Source: Firmicutes bacterium UBA1047
Lineage (GTDB): Bacteria; Bacillota; Clostridia; Tissierellales; Sedimentibacteraceae
Assembly (NCBI GenBank): GCA_002316585.1
Contig: DCDU01000204.1
Span: forward strand, 1 to 9,536
DNA length: 9,536 nucleotides
Direction: 5' to 3'
Shown piece after piece: positions 1 through 6,576 of this stretch. The notes beneath the pieces were generated by a model. It was not told where the DNA came from and made no database searches. It saw only the letters and a list, made by a program, of their open reading frames with translations. Numbering within the stretch: the first letter of the stretch is position 1; the number at the start of each line of letters is the position of its first letter. Made by a program: the position numbers and the translations under genes.

Positions 1-333
1 ATTCTTAGAGCATATAATCTTTCAGAAGAAACAGCGGCGTTGGCAAGCAAGGTTTTTATTTTCTACGGTGTATGTTCCTGTTTATTATGGCCGTTAGCTT
101 TTACTCTTCCAAATACATTAAGAGCCTCAAATGACGTTCGGCACACGATGATTGTCAGTGTAAGCTCCATGTGGATAGTAAGGATAGGCTTTGGAATTGT
201 TCTTTCAAAGTATTTCAACATTGGAATGTTTGGAGTCTGGGTTGCTATGATTATTGACTGGATAGTGAGAAGCGCCTTTTTCATCATAAGATATAAAGGC
301 AGTAAATGGGAAAACAGCGGTATGCTGAAATAA
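1..333 (+). CDS. MATE-family efflux transporter, C-terminal fragment
   Basis: The reading frame is open from the first base, so the gene starts left of the window; only about 110 C-terminal residues are seen. They form three hydrophobic stretches, and the tail fits the end of MATE (multi-antimicrobial extrusion) pumps: a short TLRASND segment, then GMFGVWVAM, then DWIVRSAFFIIRYKGSKW, like the final helix and basic tail of this family. MATE proteins export cationic drugs or metabolites across the cytoplasmic membrane in exchange for Na+ or H+. The substrate cannot be told from this end. A TTG codon at 40 could be mistaken for a start, but the similarity and open frame continue upstream of it. 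The gene ends with TAA and is followed within 10 bp by a hairpin terminator. The family call is fairly sure; the role is not. Confidence 0.8.
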   Translation: MLRAYNLSEETAALASKVFIFYGVCSCLLWPLAFTLPNTLRASNDVRHTMIVSVSSMWIVRIGFGIVLSKYFNIGMFGVWVAMIIDWIVRSAFFIIRYKGSKWENSGMLK

Positions 334-338
334 TTTTC

Positions 339-369
339 AAGCCCCTTGGACAGAAATTCAAGGGGTTTT
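339..369 (+). terminator. Rho-independent terminator after the MATE gene
   Basis: The arms CCCCTTG (342-348) and CAAGGGG (359-365) pair perfectly around a 10-base loop and are followed by TTTT (366-369). The stem can be lengthened by AAG (339-341) pairing with the T run. It lies just after the MATE stop and only 28 bp before the next start codon. Confidence 0.75.
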
Positions 370-397
370 GCTGAACAACTAAAAGGAGAGTTACTTA

Positions 398-1207
398 ATG
401 AAATATAGAATTAGCGAGGTTGCTAAATTATTGGATTTATCATCAGAAGCAATCAGGTATTATGAGAGTAAGGGAATAATAAGACCTGAAAGAGACGAGG
501 AGACCGGATACAGGTATTATGGCGGTTGGGAGATACATATGCTGATAAGAGCCAGAACCTATAGGCAATTAGGCTATACCTTGGATGAAACAGCGGATCT
601 TCTTAATAAATTCGATACAATGGACATAATTTCATACTTATCTAAGAAAAGGGAGGATATTCAAAAGGATATCGAACGCAGTACATATCTTTTGAATTAT
701 TTAGATAAAGAGAAAGAAAATATCACAAATTCCGATGAAATAACGGGGGTATATCAGTTGGTATATCGTCCTGAAATATATCGACTTGAAATGCAGGAAG
801 GGTATGTCCTTTATCCCGATAAAAAATTACGACAAGCAATAAATGATTGGATTGATAAAATCCCATTTGCTTTTTCCAGTACACTATTTCCGTTAAACAG
901 TATACACAGCGGTGAAGATAACTTCACCGTCGGATTGGGAATATATAAGGAGTATGCGGAATTGTTGGGAATAGAAGAATCGGAATATGTAAAACTTTTC
1001 CCCTCCAAATTATGTATTTTAACGGGAATTCAAACTAAATCAAGTAAAAATATATCACCTTCTCTGTTGCGGCCTGCCATTGAGTATATGAATAATCAGG
1101 GTATGAATTTAACTGAAGATGTTATAACAAAAAGTGTTTTGATGCGTAAAGTTGGCGGTGAATACATTAATTGGCATCAAGCCTGGTTGCCCTTTGAAAA
1201 AAATTGA
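398..1207 (+). CDS. MerR-family transcriptional regulator with C-terminal effector-binding-like domain
   Basis: This is a one-component DNA-binding regulator of 269 residues. Residues 1-70 are a typical MerR winged helix-turn-helix: YRISEVAKLLDLSSEAIRYYE, then GIIRPERDEETGYRYY, then a second helical part with LGYTLDE. A charged helix (about 80-108) should form the dimer coiled coil. Residues 115-269 have no cysteine cluster for metals; their length and the tail EYINWHQAWLPFEKN resemble the GyrI/BmrR-type small-molecule domain, so an organic ligand is likelier than a metal (inference). An AAGGAGAG ribosome binding site (383-390) supports the ATG at 398. The gene is followed after 14 bp by a promoter with a 19-bp spacer, the sort this family activates by untwisting DNA, and that promoter drives the flavin reductase gene. 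The regulator therefore probably controls the reductase and senses its substrate or a related compound. The MerR call is firm; the ligand is unknown. Confidence 0.92.
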   Translation: MKYRISEVAKLLDLSSEAIRYYESKGIIRPERDEETGYRYYGGWEIHMLIRARTYRQLGYTLDETADLLNKFDTMDIISYLSKKREDIQKDIERSTYLLNYLDKEKENITNSDEITGVYQLVYRPEIYRLEMQEGYVLYPDKKLRQAINDWIDKIPFAFSSTLFPLNSIHSGEDNFTVGLGIYKEYAELLGIEESEYVKLFPSKLCILTGIQTKSSKNISPSLLRPAIEYMNNQGMNLTEDVITKSVLMRKVGGEYINWHQAWLPFEKN

Positions 1208-1220
1208 CAAAAAATTTTCA

Positions 1221-1251
1221 TTGACTTTAAAGCTCCTTGAGACCTTATACT
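1221..1251 (+). promoter_or_regulatory. MerR-type promoter (19-bp spacer) for the flavin reductase
   Basis: TTGACT (1221-1226) and TATACT (1246-1251) are good -35 and -10 hexamers, but they are 19 bp apart instead of the usual 17. This is the known hallmark of promoters activated by MerR-family proteins. The spacer holds an imperfect dyad around 1234 (TTTAAAG, then CTCCTTGAGA, where AAG pairs with CTT and more distant positions pair in part). A second perfect -35, TTGACA (1204-1209), overlaps the merR stop codon; its best -10 partner is the poor TTTAAA at 1226-1231. Predicted transcription starts near 1258, giving a leader of about 45 bases. Confidence 0.65.
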
Positions 1252-1290
1252 ATTAGCAAATAACAATTTACAATAAATTTTAAGGAGAAA

Positions 1291-1295
1291 AGGAG
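1291..1295 (+). promoter_or_regulatory. Ribosome binding site that fixes a TTG start
   Basis: AGGAG lies 8 bases before TTG 1304. It supports the TTG as the true start, which in turn gives a complete lipoprotein signal peptide. A second AAGGAG (1282-1287) lies just upstream. Confidence 0.7.
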
Positions 1296-1303
1296 TAATA
1301 CAG

Positions 1304-3136
1304 TTGAAAAAGATATTAGTTTATGTATTAATTTTATCAATGATTGCATCAATGCATGTAGGATGTAATCAAAGCAGTAATCAAATCAATAACCAAGATA
1401 GCAATGAAAGCAGTAATCAAGCTCCAAGTGATTCATCCGCAATAAAATTCAAGGCAGGTACATATGTTGGTGAATCCGAAGGTATGAAGGGACCCATTAA
1501 AGTACAAGTTACTGTGGATGAGGAAAAAATTAAAGAAGTAAAGATATTGGAACATGTTGATTCTGAAAGATTATTTAATTATGCCAATGAATCCATACCA
1601 GCCGCTATTGTAGAAAATCAAAGTGTTGCGGTAGATGCGGTTGCCGGCGCTACAATGTCAAGTATCGGCATAATAGGCGCAGCTAAAAAAGCATTATCCC
1701 AATCAGGAGCAGACCTGAAATTATTAGATGTTAAAAAAGAAAAACCCGCTTTAGTAAAAGGTGAAGATGAGTATTATGATGTAGTTGTTGCCGGTGCAGG
1801 AGCTTCGGGATTATCGGCGGCAATAGAATTGGCGAAAAATGAAGATATAAATATATTGGTTCTTGAAAAAATGCCTTTTACCGGAGGTTCACTTGCATTG
1901 TCAGGGGGACTTTTCTGGACAGGAAACGGTTCTAAATATGTAACTGAGGAAAGTTTTACACCGGAATCACTTTTAGAATGGTTTGAAATGAGATCAGAAA
2001 CTGAAGCAAATGCTCCGCTTGTAAAACATATTGCCGATATTGCGGGCGAAACCTTTGATTATTTAATAGATAACGGGGCACCTTGGGATGTTGACAGTGT
2101 AAATGAAACTTATCCGAATTCGGGTATTTACAGATTTGAAACAAACAGAGGTGCTACTCTGACAAAGTTTAGGGATGATGCCGCAGGCAATCAGGCTGCA
2201 GAGTTTCTGATTAATTTTGCAAAAGAAAAGGGAGCAGAGATAAGAGTTAATTCAAAGGTTACTTCACTAATTGTAGAGGACAATGTTGTAAAAGGCGTAA
2301 AAGTAGAAGATAATGAAAAGGAATATACAGTAAATGCCAAGAAGGTTATTTTAGCAACAGGCGGCTTTGGTAATAATCCAAAATTATTAAAAGAATTAGA
2401 TCCTGATTCAGCAACCAAATGGCCGTTCCTATCAGCAGGGTCTACCGGTGACGGAATCGAAATGACCAGGGAATTAGGTGTTGAAATTGTCGGTAATGGC
2501 GTAATGTCATATGAAGCATTAACTCCGAAAATGGGATATAAGGGTGTGGTAGGCAGTCTTGTTTGGGTACCGGAATTGATTGTTAATAAAGAAGGAAAAA
2601 GATTTGTGGACGAAACCGGACAAAGTACGGATATAGCTCTGCAAACATATTTGCAAACTGATGATATAAGCTTTGGTATTCACGACTCCCAAGGAGACAG
2701 AATTGAAGATTTTGAAGCCGGGGTTGAAATGGGCTTAATTTATAAAGCTGATACATTGGAAGAATTAGCTGATAAAATTGGTCTAAATAAAGAAAACTTT
2801 GTTGCCACAGTCGAAAAATACAATACAACAGTTGCCAATGGTACGGAAGACGAATTTGGCAGTGTACTATCTCAAATGAAACCACCAACGGCAGGACCGT
2901 TTTATGCTGTTCCGATTCATGCCTGTATCATAGGAACTATGCCGGGGCTTAAGGTAGATGAAAATTGTCAAGTGATTGGCGCAAACGGAGAACCGATTGA
3001 AAACTTGTTCGCAGCGGGTGAATTAATGTTTGGAAATGTTTTCAACAGAGTATATCCTGCAACAGGAACCGCTATTGCTTTAGCAATATATACAGGAAGA
3101 ATTGCCGGAGAAACAGCAAATAATCAATTAAAATAA
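1304..3136 (+). CDS. Secreted lipoprotein flavin reductase, FMN-binding plus FAD (fumarate reductase-like) domains
   Basis: A 610-residue protein. Residues 1-21 are a signal peptide ending in HVGC with Cys21 as lipid site (the -3 residue His is unusual), followed by an Asn/Ser/Gln-rich linker. Residues 50-135 are an FMN-binding domain with DAVAGATMSS; Thr117 is the expected covalent FMN site made by ApbE. From residue 157 a FAD_binding_2 domain begins with GAGASG (164-169), and continues with ATGGFG (351-356) and LFAAGE (568-573). In this family electrons pass from FMN to FAD and reduce a C=C bond, often as respiratory end acceptor outside the cell. Hand alignment to Shewanella Fcc3 puts Glu404, Gly417 and Ser441 at its His365, Glu378 and catalytic Arg402; His504 is also lost, and only Arg582 (Arg544) remains. 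The end NRVYPATGTA replaces the usual NRLGGNA. Fumarate is thus an unlikely substrate; the true one is unknown. It is downstream of merR and ends at a strong hairpin. Confidence 0.9.
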   Translation: MKKILVYVLILSMIASMHVGCNQSSNQINNQDSNESSNQAPSDSSAIKFKAGTYVGESEGMKGPIKVQVTVDEEKIKEVKILEHVDSERLFNYANESIPAAIVENQSVAVDAVAGATMSSIGIIGAAKKALSQSGADLKLLDVKKEKPALVKGEDEYYDVVVAGAGASGLSAAIELAKNEDINILVLEKMPFTGGSLALSGGLFWTGNGSKYVTEESFTPESLLEWFEMRSETEANAPLVKHIADIAGETFDYLIDNGAPWDVDSVNETYPNSGIYRFETNRGATLTKFRDDAAGNQAAEFLINFAKEKGAEIRVNSKVTSLIVEDNVVKGVKVEDNEKEYTVNAKKVILATGGFGNNPKLLKELDPDSATKWPFLSAGSTGDGIEMTRELGVEIVGNGVMSYEALTPKMGYKGVVGSLVWVPELIVNKEGKRFVDETGQSTDIALQTYLQTDDISFGIHDSQGDRIEDFEAGVEMGLIYKADTLEELADKIGLNKENFVATVEKYNTTVANGTEDEFGSVLSQMKPPTAGPFYAVPIHACIIGTMPGLKVDENCQVIGANGEPIENLFAAGELMFGNVFNRVYPATGTAIALAIYTGRIAGETANNQLK

Positions 3137-3144
3137 CATATAAG

Positions 3145-3180
3145 AAAAAGCCATGCAGTATCATGAATGCATGGCTTTTT
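3145..3180. terminator. Bidirectional terminator between convergent genes
   Basis: AAAAAGCCATGCA (3145-3157) and TGCATGGCTTTTT (3168-3180) form a 13-bp perfect stem with a 10-base loop. The flanking A and T runs make it work on both strands, which fits its place 8 bp after the reductase stop and downstream of the convergent yeiH gene. Confidence 0.85.
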
Positions 3181-3253
3181 CTCAAAAAATCATCTGCATA
3201 ATCACAAGCTGATGAGACCTTAGAAGGCTGGACAGTGTGTGCCGGATGCCGGT

Positions 3254-4285
3254 CTAACTTGGTATTAATCCTATGAAATACTCTACCGCTAAGGCAACAA
3301 CAGCTACCAGCGCTGATATAATAAACCCATGGATCATCGGGTTTATTCCCGAAGCTTTCATTTCTTGAAAATCAGTGTTTAAACCTATTGCTGCCAATGC
3401 AGAAACCATTAGAAATTTACTGATACTTTTCATTCCGACCGATATATTTAACGGTATCAATCCAATGCTGTTTACCACGGACATTCCTGCAAAAGCCAAT
3501 ATAAACCATGGAAACAGTGATGTTAATTTAATTTTAATAGGCTCTGTAATTATACCTGTTTCTGATTCTGCTTTTATATTAACCTTAACATTTATTAATG
3601 AAAAAATTAATACAGTAGGTATAATAGAAAGTGTGCGGGTAAGTTTTACCATGGTGGCAAAATCTCCTGCCGCTTCACTGAATGCATATCCTGCCGCTAC
3701 GACGCTTGATGTATCATTTACAGCAGTTCCTGTCCAAAGGCCATATGCCATGTCGCTTAATCCCATTGCCTTGCCGGCTATGGGGAATAGAACTATCATT
3801 GCCATATCAAAAAGGAAAGTAGCTGACATCGCATATGCAATATCCTTATCTTCGGCATTTATTACGGGTGCTATTGCTGCAATTGCCGAACCTCCGCAGA
3901 TACCTGTTCCTGCTGAAATCATATTGGAAAGTTTCCAATTTAAATTCAGCCAATTCCCAATAAAGTACCCGCCGCCAAAGCAAGTTAAAAGAGTGAAAAT
4001 CATAACTGTTAATGACAGGCGTCCAACATTTAAAATAGTTCCGATACTTAAGCTTGCACCTAATAATATTATAGAAAATTTAAGAACTTTTTTTGATGTA
4101 AATTTTAAACCTGTTTGAATTAATTTATTAGGTTTTTTTATTTGATTGATTGCCATTCCTATAAATAATGCTATTACCGAATCTCCGATAAGAGGAATCG
4201 GTAAAAGAGATTCAATCCATCTGGCACTCAGTGCTATTAATAATGCTAAGGCGAAGCCGGGTAGAATGTTAAAATGCTTTTTCAT
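3254..4285 (-). CDS. yeiH: YeiH/UPF0324-family membrane protein (putative sulfate/sulfite exporter)
   Basis: This 343-residue integral membrane protein has about ten hydrophobic helices; clear ones are near residues 8-24, 33-47, 68-85, 91-110, 148-170, 220-234, 256-278 and 317-340. Family marks (PF03601) are the glycine-rich GTGICGGSAIAAIAPVI (126-142) and GTAVNDTSSVVAAGY (186-200), followed by a conserved VKLTRT (213-218). The length matches E. coli YeiH (about 350). The family is annotated as putative sulfate exporter; in enterobacteria the neighbouring LysR protein YeiE is linked to sulfite response, so export of sulfite or another small anion is a reasonable guess but not shown. GGGAGGA (plus-strand 4291-4297) lies 5 bases before the ATG. 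The gene is transcribed away from the LysR gene, with which it shares a 118-bp promoter region, and ends facing the flavin reductase. The family is sure; the substrate is uncertain. Confidence 0.88.
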   Translation of the reverse strand: MKKHFNILPGFALALLIALSARWIESLLPIPLIGDSVIALFIGMAINQIKKPNKLIQTGLKFTSKKVLKFSIILLGASLSIGTILNVGRLSLTVMIFTLLTCFGGGYFIGNWLNLNWKLSNMISAGTGICGGSAIAAIAPVINAEDKDIAYAMSATFLFDMAMIVLFPIAGKAMGLSDMAYGLWTGTAVNDTSSVVAAGYAFSEAAGDFATMVKLTRTLSIIPTVLIFSLINVKVNIKAESETGIITEPIKIKLTSLFPWFILAFAGMSVVNSIGLIPLNISVGMKSISKFLMVSALAAIGLNTDFQEMKASGINPMIHGFIISALVAVVALAVEYFIGLIPS

Positions 4286-4318
4286 TATTGTCCTCCCTAT
4301 TTGCTATAAAAGAATTTT

Positions 4319-4324
4319 ATTATA
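4319..4324 (-). promoter_or_regulatory. -10 element for yeiH
   Basis: The minus strand reads TATAAT here, about 34 bases before the start codon. No good -35 hexamer is found at 16-18 bp, which is what one expects for a promoter needing an activator. The palindromic LysR-type site centred at 4345 lies where the -35 would be. Confidence 0.5.
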
Positions 4325-4332
4325 AAAGCATG

Positions 4333-4357
4333 ATAAAATCAAATTATGATATTTTAT
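4333..4357. promoter_or_regulatory. Candidate LysR operator (T-N11-A palindrome)
   Basis: The arms ATAAAAT (4333-4339) and ATTTTAT (4351-4357) are perfect inverted repeats separated by 11 bp, giving the T-N11-A form used by LysR-type regulators. The site lies over the -35 region of both yeiH and the LysR gene, fitting control of yeiH and autoregulation. The very AT-rich background weakens the case. Confidence 0.5.
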
Positions 4358-4371
4358 GAATGATAAAAATA

Positions 4372-4380
4372 TGTTATAAT
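4372..4380 (+). promoter_or_regulatory. Extended -10 promoter for the LysR gene
   Basis: TGTTATAAT is a full extended -10 element (TGnTATAAT). Transcription should start near 4387, 17 bases before the ATG, and GGAG (4392-4395) is the ribosome binding site. A -35 is weak, as is usual with an extended -10. Confidence 0.6.
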
Positions 4381-4403
4381 AAGTAAAGATTGGAGATTAT
4401 ATT

Positions 4404-5312
4404 ATGCTTGATATAAAAATATTTACATTTTTAAAAGTTGCGGAGCTAAAAAATTATACAAAAGCAGCTGCATATTTAAACCTGACACAACCTGCTGTTT
4501 CACAGCATATAAAAAAATTAGAGGAGTATTATGGCTGTAAGTTAATAGAAATTGAAGGAAAGTCCGTTAATTTAACAGAAGGGGGAAAGGCATTATATAA
4601 TTATGCTAATTTCCAGGCAGCCAATGAGAAGCAATTAATAAACAGATTAAAAAGTATAGAAACACCTCTTAAAATTGGTGCTACTCTTTCCATAGCCGAT
4701 TATTATTTACCTTCATATTTAAATTCATATATATCAAATTCTAATGAACTCTTTTCATTAACTGTTAAAAATACAAAATCTATAATTGAAATGCTTTTAA
4801 ATAATGAATTATACTGTGCTTTCATAGAAGGCATTTTTGACAAATCTTTATTTTATTATCATGAGTTTTGCACTACAAAATTTATCCCTGTGGCGCGCAA
4901 GGGTCATCCTTTGGGCGGCAAGAATTCGTACTTGCCGGAATTTCATAATTACCCTTTGATTTTACGTGAAGAGGGTTCCGGAACAAGAGAAATATTTGAA
5001 AATTATTTATATCAAAACAATGACTCAATTCTTTCATTTAAAAAAATATTTGAAATAAGCAGTTTCGGTATTATTAAAAAGGTGCTGAAAAATTCAGATG
5101 CTATTTCGTTCATGTATGAAGACGTTGCTAAGCAGGAAGTTGAGAATGGTGAATTATGTTATCTTTCACTAAAAGGTTATTCAATAGAAAGGCCTTTATA
5201 TTTTATCTATCCTTGCAACAGCTTGATGAAAGGAAGAAACGAAACATTTTACCGAAACCTGACTGCAAGAGGAATCCTTTGGAAGAATTATGACAGTGAA
5301 ATAATACCTTGA
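4404..5312 (+). CDS. LysR-family transcriptional regulator (YeiE/CysL-like), divergent from yeiH
   Basis: This is a 302-residue regulator of normal LysR length. Residues 1-60 are the winged helix-turn-helix: FLKVAELKNYTKAAAYLNLT, QPAVSQHIKKLEEYYG, then LTEGGKALY. A linker helix follows (about 65-85), and residues 88-295 form the periplasmic-binding-like effector domain, with KIGATLSIADYYLP at its start and PLILREEGSGTRE (184-196) as the usual effector-pocket segment. The divergent layout with a YeiH-family gene is the same as yeiE-yeiH in enterobacteria, so the likely job is activation of yeiH in response to a small anion; YeiE-type proteins have been tied to sulfite (established for enterobacteria, inferred here). 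An extended -10 promoter and GGAG support the ATG. A terminator-like hairpin follows the stop. The family call is firm; the effector is a guess. Confidence 0.92.
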   Translation: MLDIKIFTFLKVAELKNYTKAAAYLNLTQPAVSQHIKKLEEYYGCKLIEIEGKSVNLTEGGKALYNYANFQAANEKQLINRLKSIETPLKIGATLSIADYYLPSYLNSYISNSNELFSLTVKNTKSIIEMLLNNELYCAFIEGIFDKSLFYYHEFCTTKFIPVARKGHPLGGKNSYLPEFHNYPLILREEGSGTREIFENYLYQNNDSILSFKKIFEISSFGIIKKVLKNSDAISFMYEDVAKQEVENGELCYLSLKGYSIERPLYFIYPCNSLMKGRNETFYRNLTARGILWKNYDSEIIP

Positions 5313-5327
5313 AAAATGTTATGAAAC

Positions 5328-5353
5328 CCTTGGACTCATGTCAAGGAATTTTT
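5328..5353 (+). terminator. Probable terminator after the LysR gene
   Basis: CCTTGGAC (5328-5335) and GTCAAGG (5340-5346) pair with one bulged G around a four-base loop, followed by AATTTTT (5347-5353). It is weaker than the other hairpins in the window but well placed, 15 bp after the stop. Confidence 0.6.
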
Positions 5354-5356
5354 GCA

Positions 5357-5385
5357 TTGATAGTAAGTAATATATGGATTATAAT
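5357..5385 (+). promoter_or_regulatory. Sigma-A promoter for nnrD
   Basis: TTGATA (5357-5362), a 17-bp spacer and TATAAT (5380-5385) are very near the consensus. Transcription should start about 5392, giving a leader of about 80 bases that contains a GC-rich patch and the small hairpin CCGGT/ACCGG (5421-5435). Confidence 0.75.
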
Positions 5386-5471
5386 ATTGGATAAAGAGGG
5401 GGATTCCGGGGACGGACCTTCCGGTTTATTACCGGTGAACAGATAATAATGATAAAAAACCGAGGAAAACT

Positions 5472-6398
5472 ATGAGTAGTTTAGATAATTACATTTTAGG
5501 AATGGATGAAGAAGCTGCAATTAAAGAAATTAATAAGATAACGGATGTTCATTTAACAGAATTAGATGATGTAAAGAATATAATTAAAAAACGAATCAGA
5601 AATTCTCATAAGGGCACCTATGGCAAGGTTGGATTTGTTTCCGGTTCAAAGGGAATGGCAGGAGCTGCCGTATTAAATCTTAATGCAGCTCTAAGATGCG
5701 GCTCCGGACTTGTTAAGGGATTTATACCTGGTGAAATTTATTCTGTTGTGGAAGCTATGTCATTGGAAGCCATAACATGCACCTATGATGTTAATAATAT
5801 TTCCTTTGAAAAGCTGCAAAAAGAAATTATCGATTATTCTGATGTGGCAGCAACAGGCTCAGGCTGTACAAATATAACTGATTATGCCGAGATTTTAAAT
5901 TATTTATTGGATAATTGCAAGCAGCCGTTGGTTATAGATGCGGAGGGCATAAACAAGCTGAAATTAAATAATTTAAAAAAACATGAAAACCCAATTGTTT
6001 TGACGCCTCATTATGGTGAAATGGCAAAATTGCTCAATGCGGATATTGACTATATAAGAACTGATATTATTGAGAAGTCTAAGGATTTTTCTTTAAAATA
6101 TAAGGTCTATCTAATATTGAAAGGAGCAAGAACTGTCATTGCATGTCCCGATGGTCAGGTTTTCATTAATACTACCGGAAATCCGGGCATGGCAACAGCC
6201 GGCAGCGGAGATGTATTGACGGGGGCGATTGCTTCCTTAATCGGTCAGGGAATCGAAATTAAAAATGCATTAAGAGCGGCGGTATATTTGCATGGTTTAG
6301 CCGGTGATATAGGAGTTATGAATTTGGGTGAATATTCGCTTACGGCAGGAGACCTGATTAATTATTTACCTAATGCCATTAACAAGTTGACCGATTAA
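5472..6398 (+). CDS. nnrD: ADP-dependent NAD(P)H-hydrate dehydratase
   Basis: This cytoplasmic repair enzyme turns the damaged S-form of hydrated NADH/NADPH back to NAD(P)H with ADP as phosphate donor product partner (EC 4.2.1.136, YjeF C-terminal / carbohydrate-kinase-like fold). Of its 308 residues, about 46-302 are the catalytic domain: HKGTYGKVGFVSGSKGMAG (46-64), RCGSGLV (75-81), the TPHYGEM segment (178-184), LKGART (216-221), and NPGMATAGSGDVLTG (237-251) with Asp247 as expected catalytic base. The usual GPGLG turn reads ATGSGC here (127-132). Many bacteria carry a bifunctional Nnr with an N-terminal epimerase domain; this protein lacks it, yet residues 24-48 look like the linker that normally joins the two domains. 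GAGG (5462-5465) lies 6 bases before the ATG. No clear terminator follows, so some read-through into the hydrolase gene 178 bp on is possible. Confidence 0.93.
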   Translation: MSSLDNYILGMDEEAAIKEINKITDVHLTELDDVKNIIKKRIRNSHKGTYGKVGFVSGSKGMAGAAVLNLNAALRCGSGLVKGFIPGEIYSVVEAMSLEAITCTYDVNNISFEKLQKEIIDYSDVAATGSGCTNITDYAEILNYLLDNCKQPLVIDAEGINKLKLNNLKKHENPIVLTPHYGEMAKLLNADIDYIRTDIIEKSKDFSLKYKVYLILKGARTVIACPDGQVFINTTGNPGMATAGSGDVLTGAIASLIGQGIEIKNALRAAVYLHGLAGDIGVMNLGEYSLTAGDLINYLPNAINKLTD

Positions 6399-6576
6399 TT
6401 TTAACTGCTTTAGAATGAAAAATTCAGATGAATAAATAGTAATAGTACAAAATAAGAATAGCTGTACACTAAAAAAATTTATTGAATACATAAGAATATT
6501 ATATATGGCAGCGAACAATATGAAGATGAATGTTTTTATGGGGAATTTGGAGAAAATAAATAAAACAGAGGTTAAA
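6399..6576. other. AT-rich gap between nnrD and the serine hydrolase gene
   Basis: No hairpin with a T run and no strong promoter is seen. The only promoter-like piece is TATTATATAT (6497-6506), without a fair -35. If it is used, RNA would start near or after the ATG at 6505, favouring the start at 6577. The imperfect repeat TAGTACA / TGTACACTA (around 6439-6470) is probably chance. Confidence 0.4.
6567..6571 (+). promoter_or_regulatory. Ribosome binding site favouring the 6577 start
   Basis: AGAGG lies 5 bases before ATG 6577. The in-frame ATG at 6505 has no purine-rich site at usable spacing, so the shorter protein is preferred. Confidence 0.55.

Noticed and set aside
3208..3235. CTGATGAG followed by a short hairpin, like the core of a hammerhead ribozyme
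   Set aside because: The essential GAAA after stem II is absent (the sequence reads CTGGACAG), so a functional hammerhead is not supported.
3375..4118. Long open frame (247 codons) on the plus strand
   Set aside because: It lies wholly antisense inside yeiH, whose family motifs and ribosome binding site are clear; its protein has no recognisable feature. It is a shadow frame.
6505..6576. Upstream in-frame ATG giving a 24-residue longer hydrolase
   Set aside because: There is no ribosome binding site before it and the added residues are not part of the fold; kept only as an alternative start.
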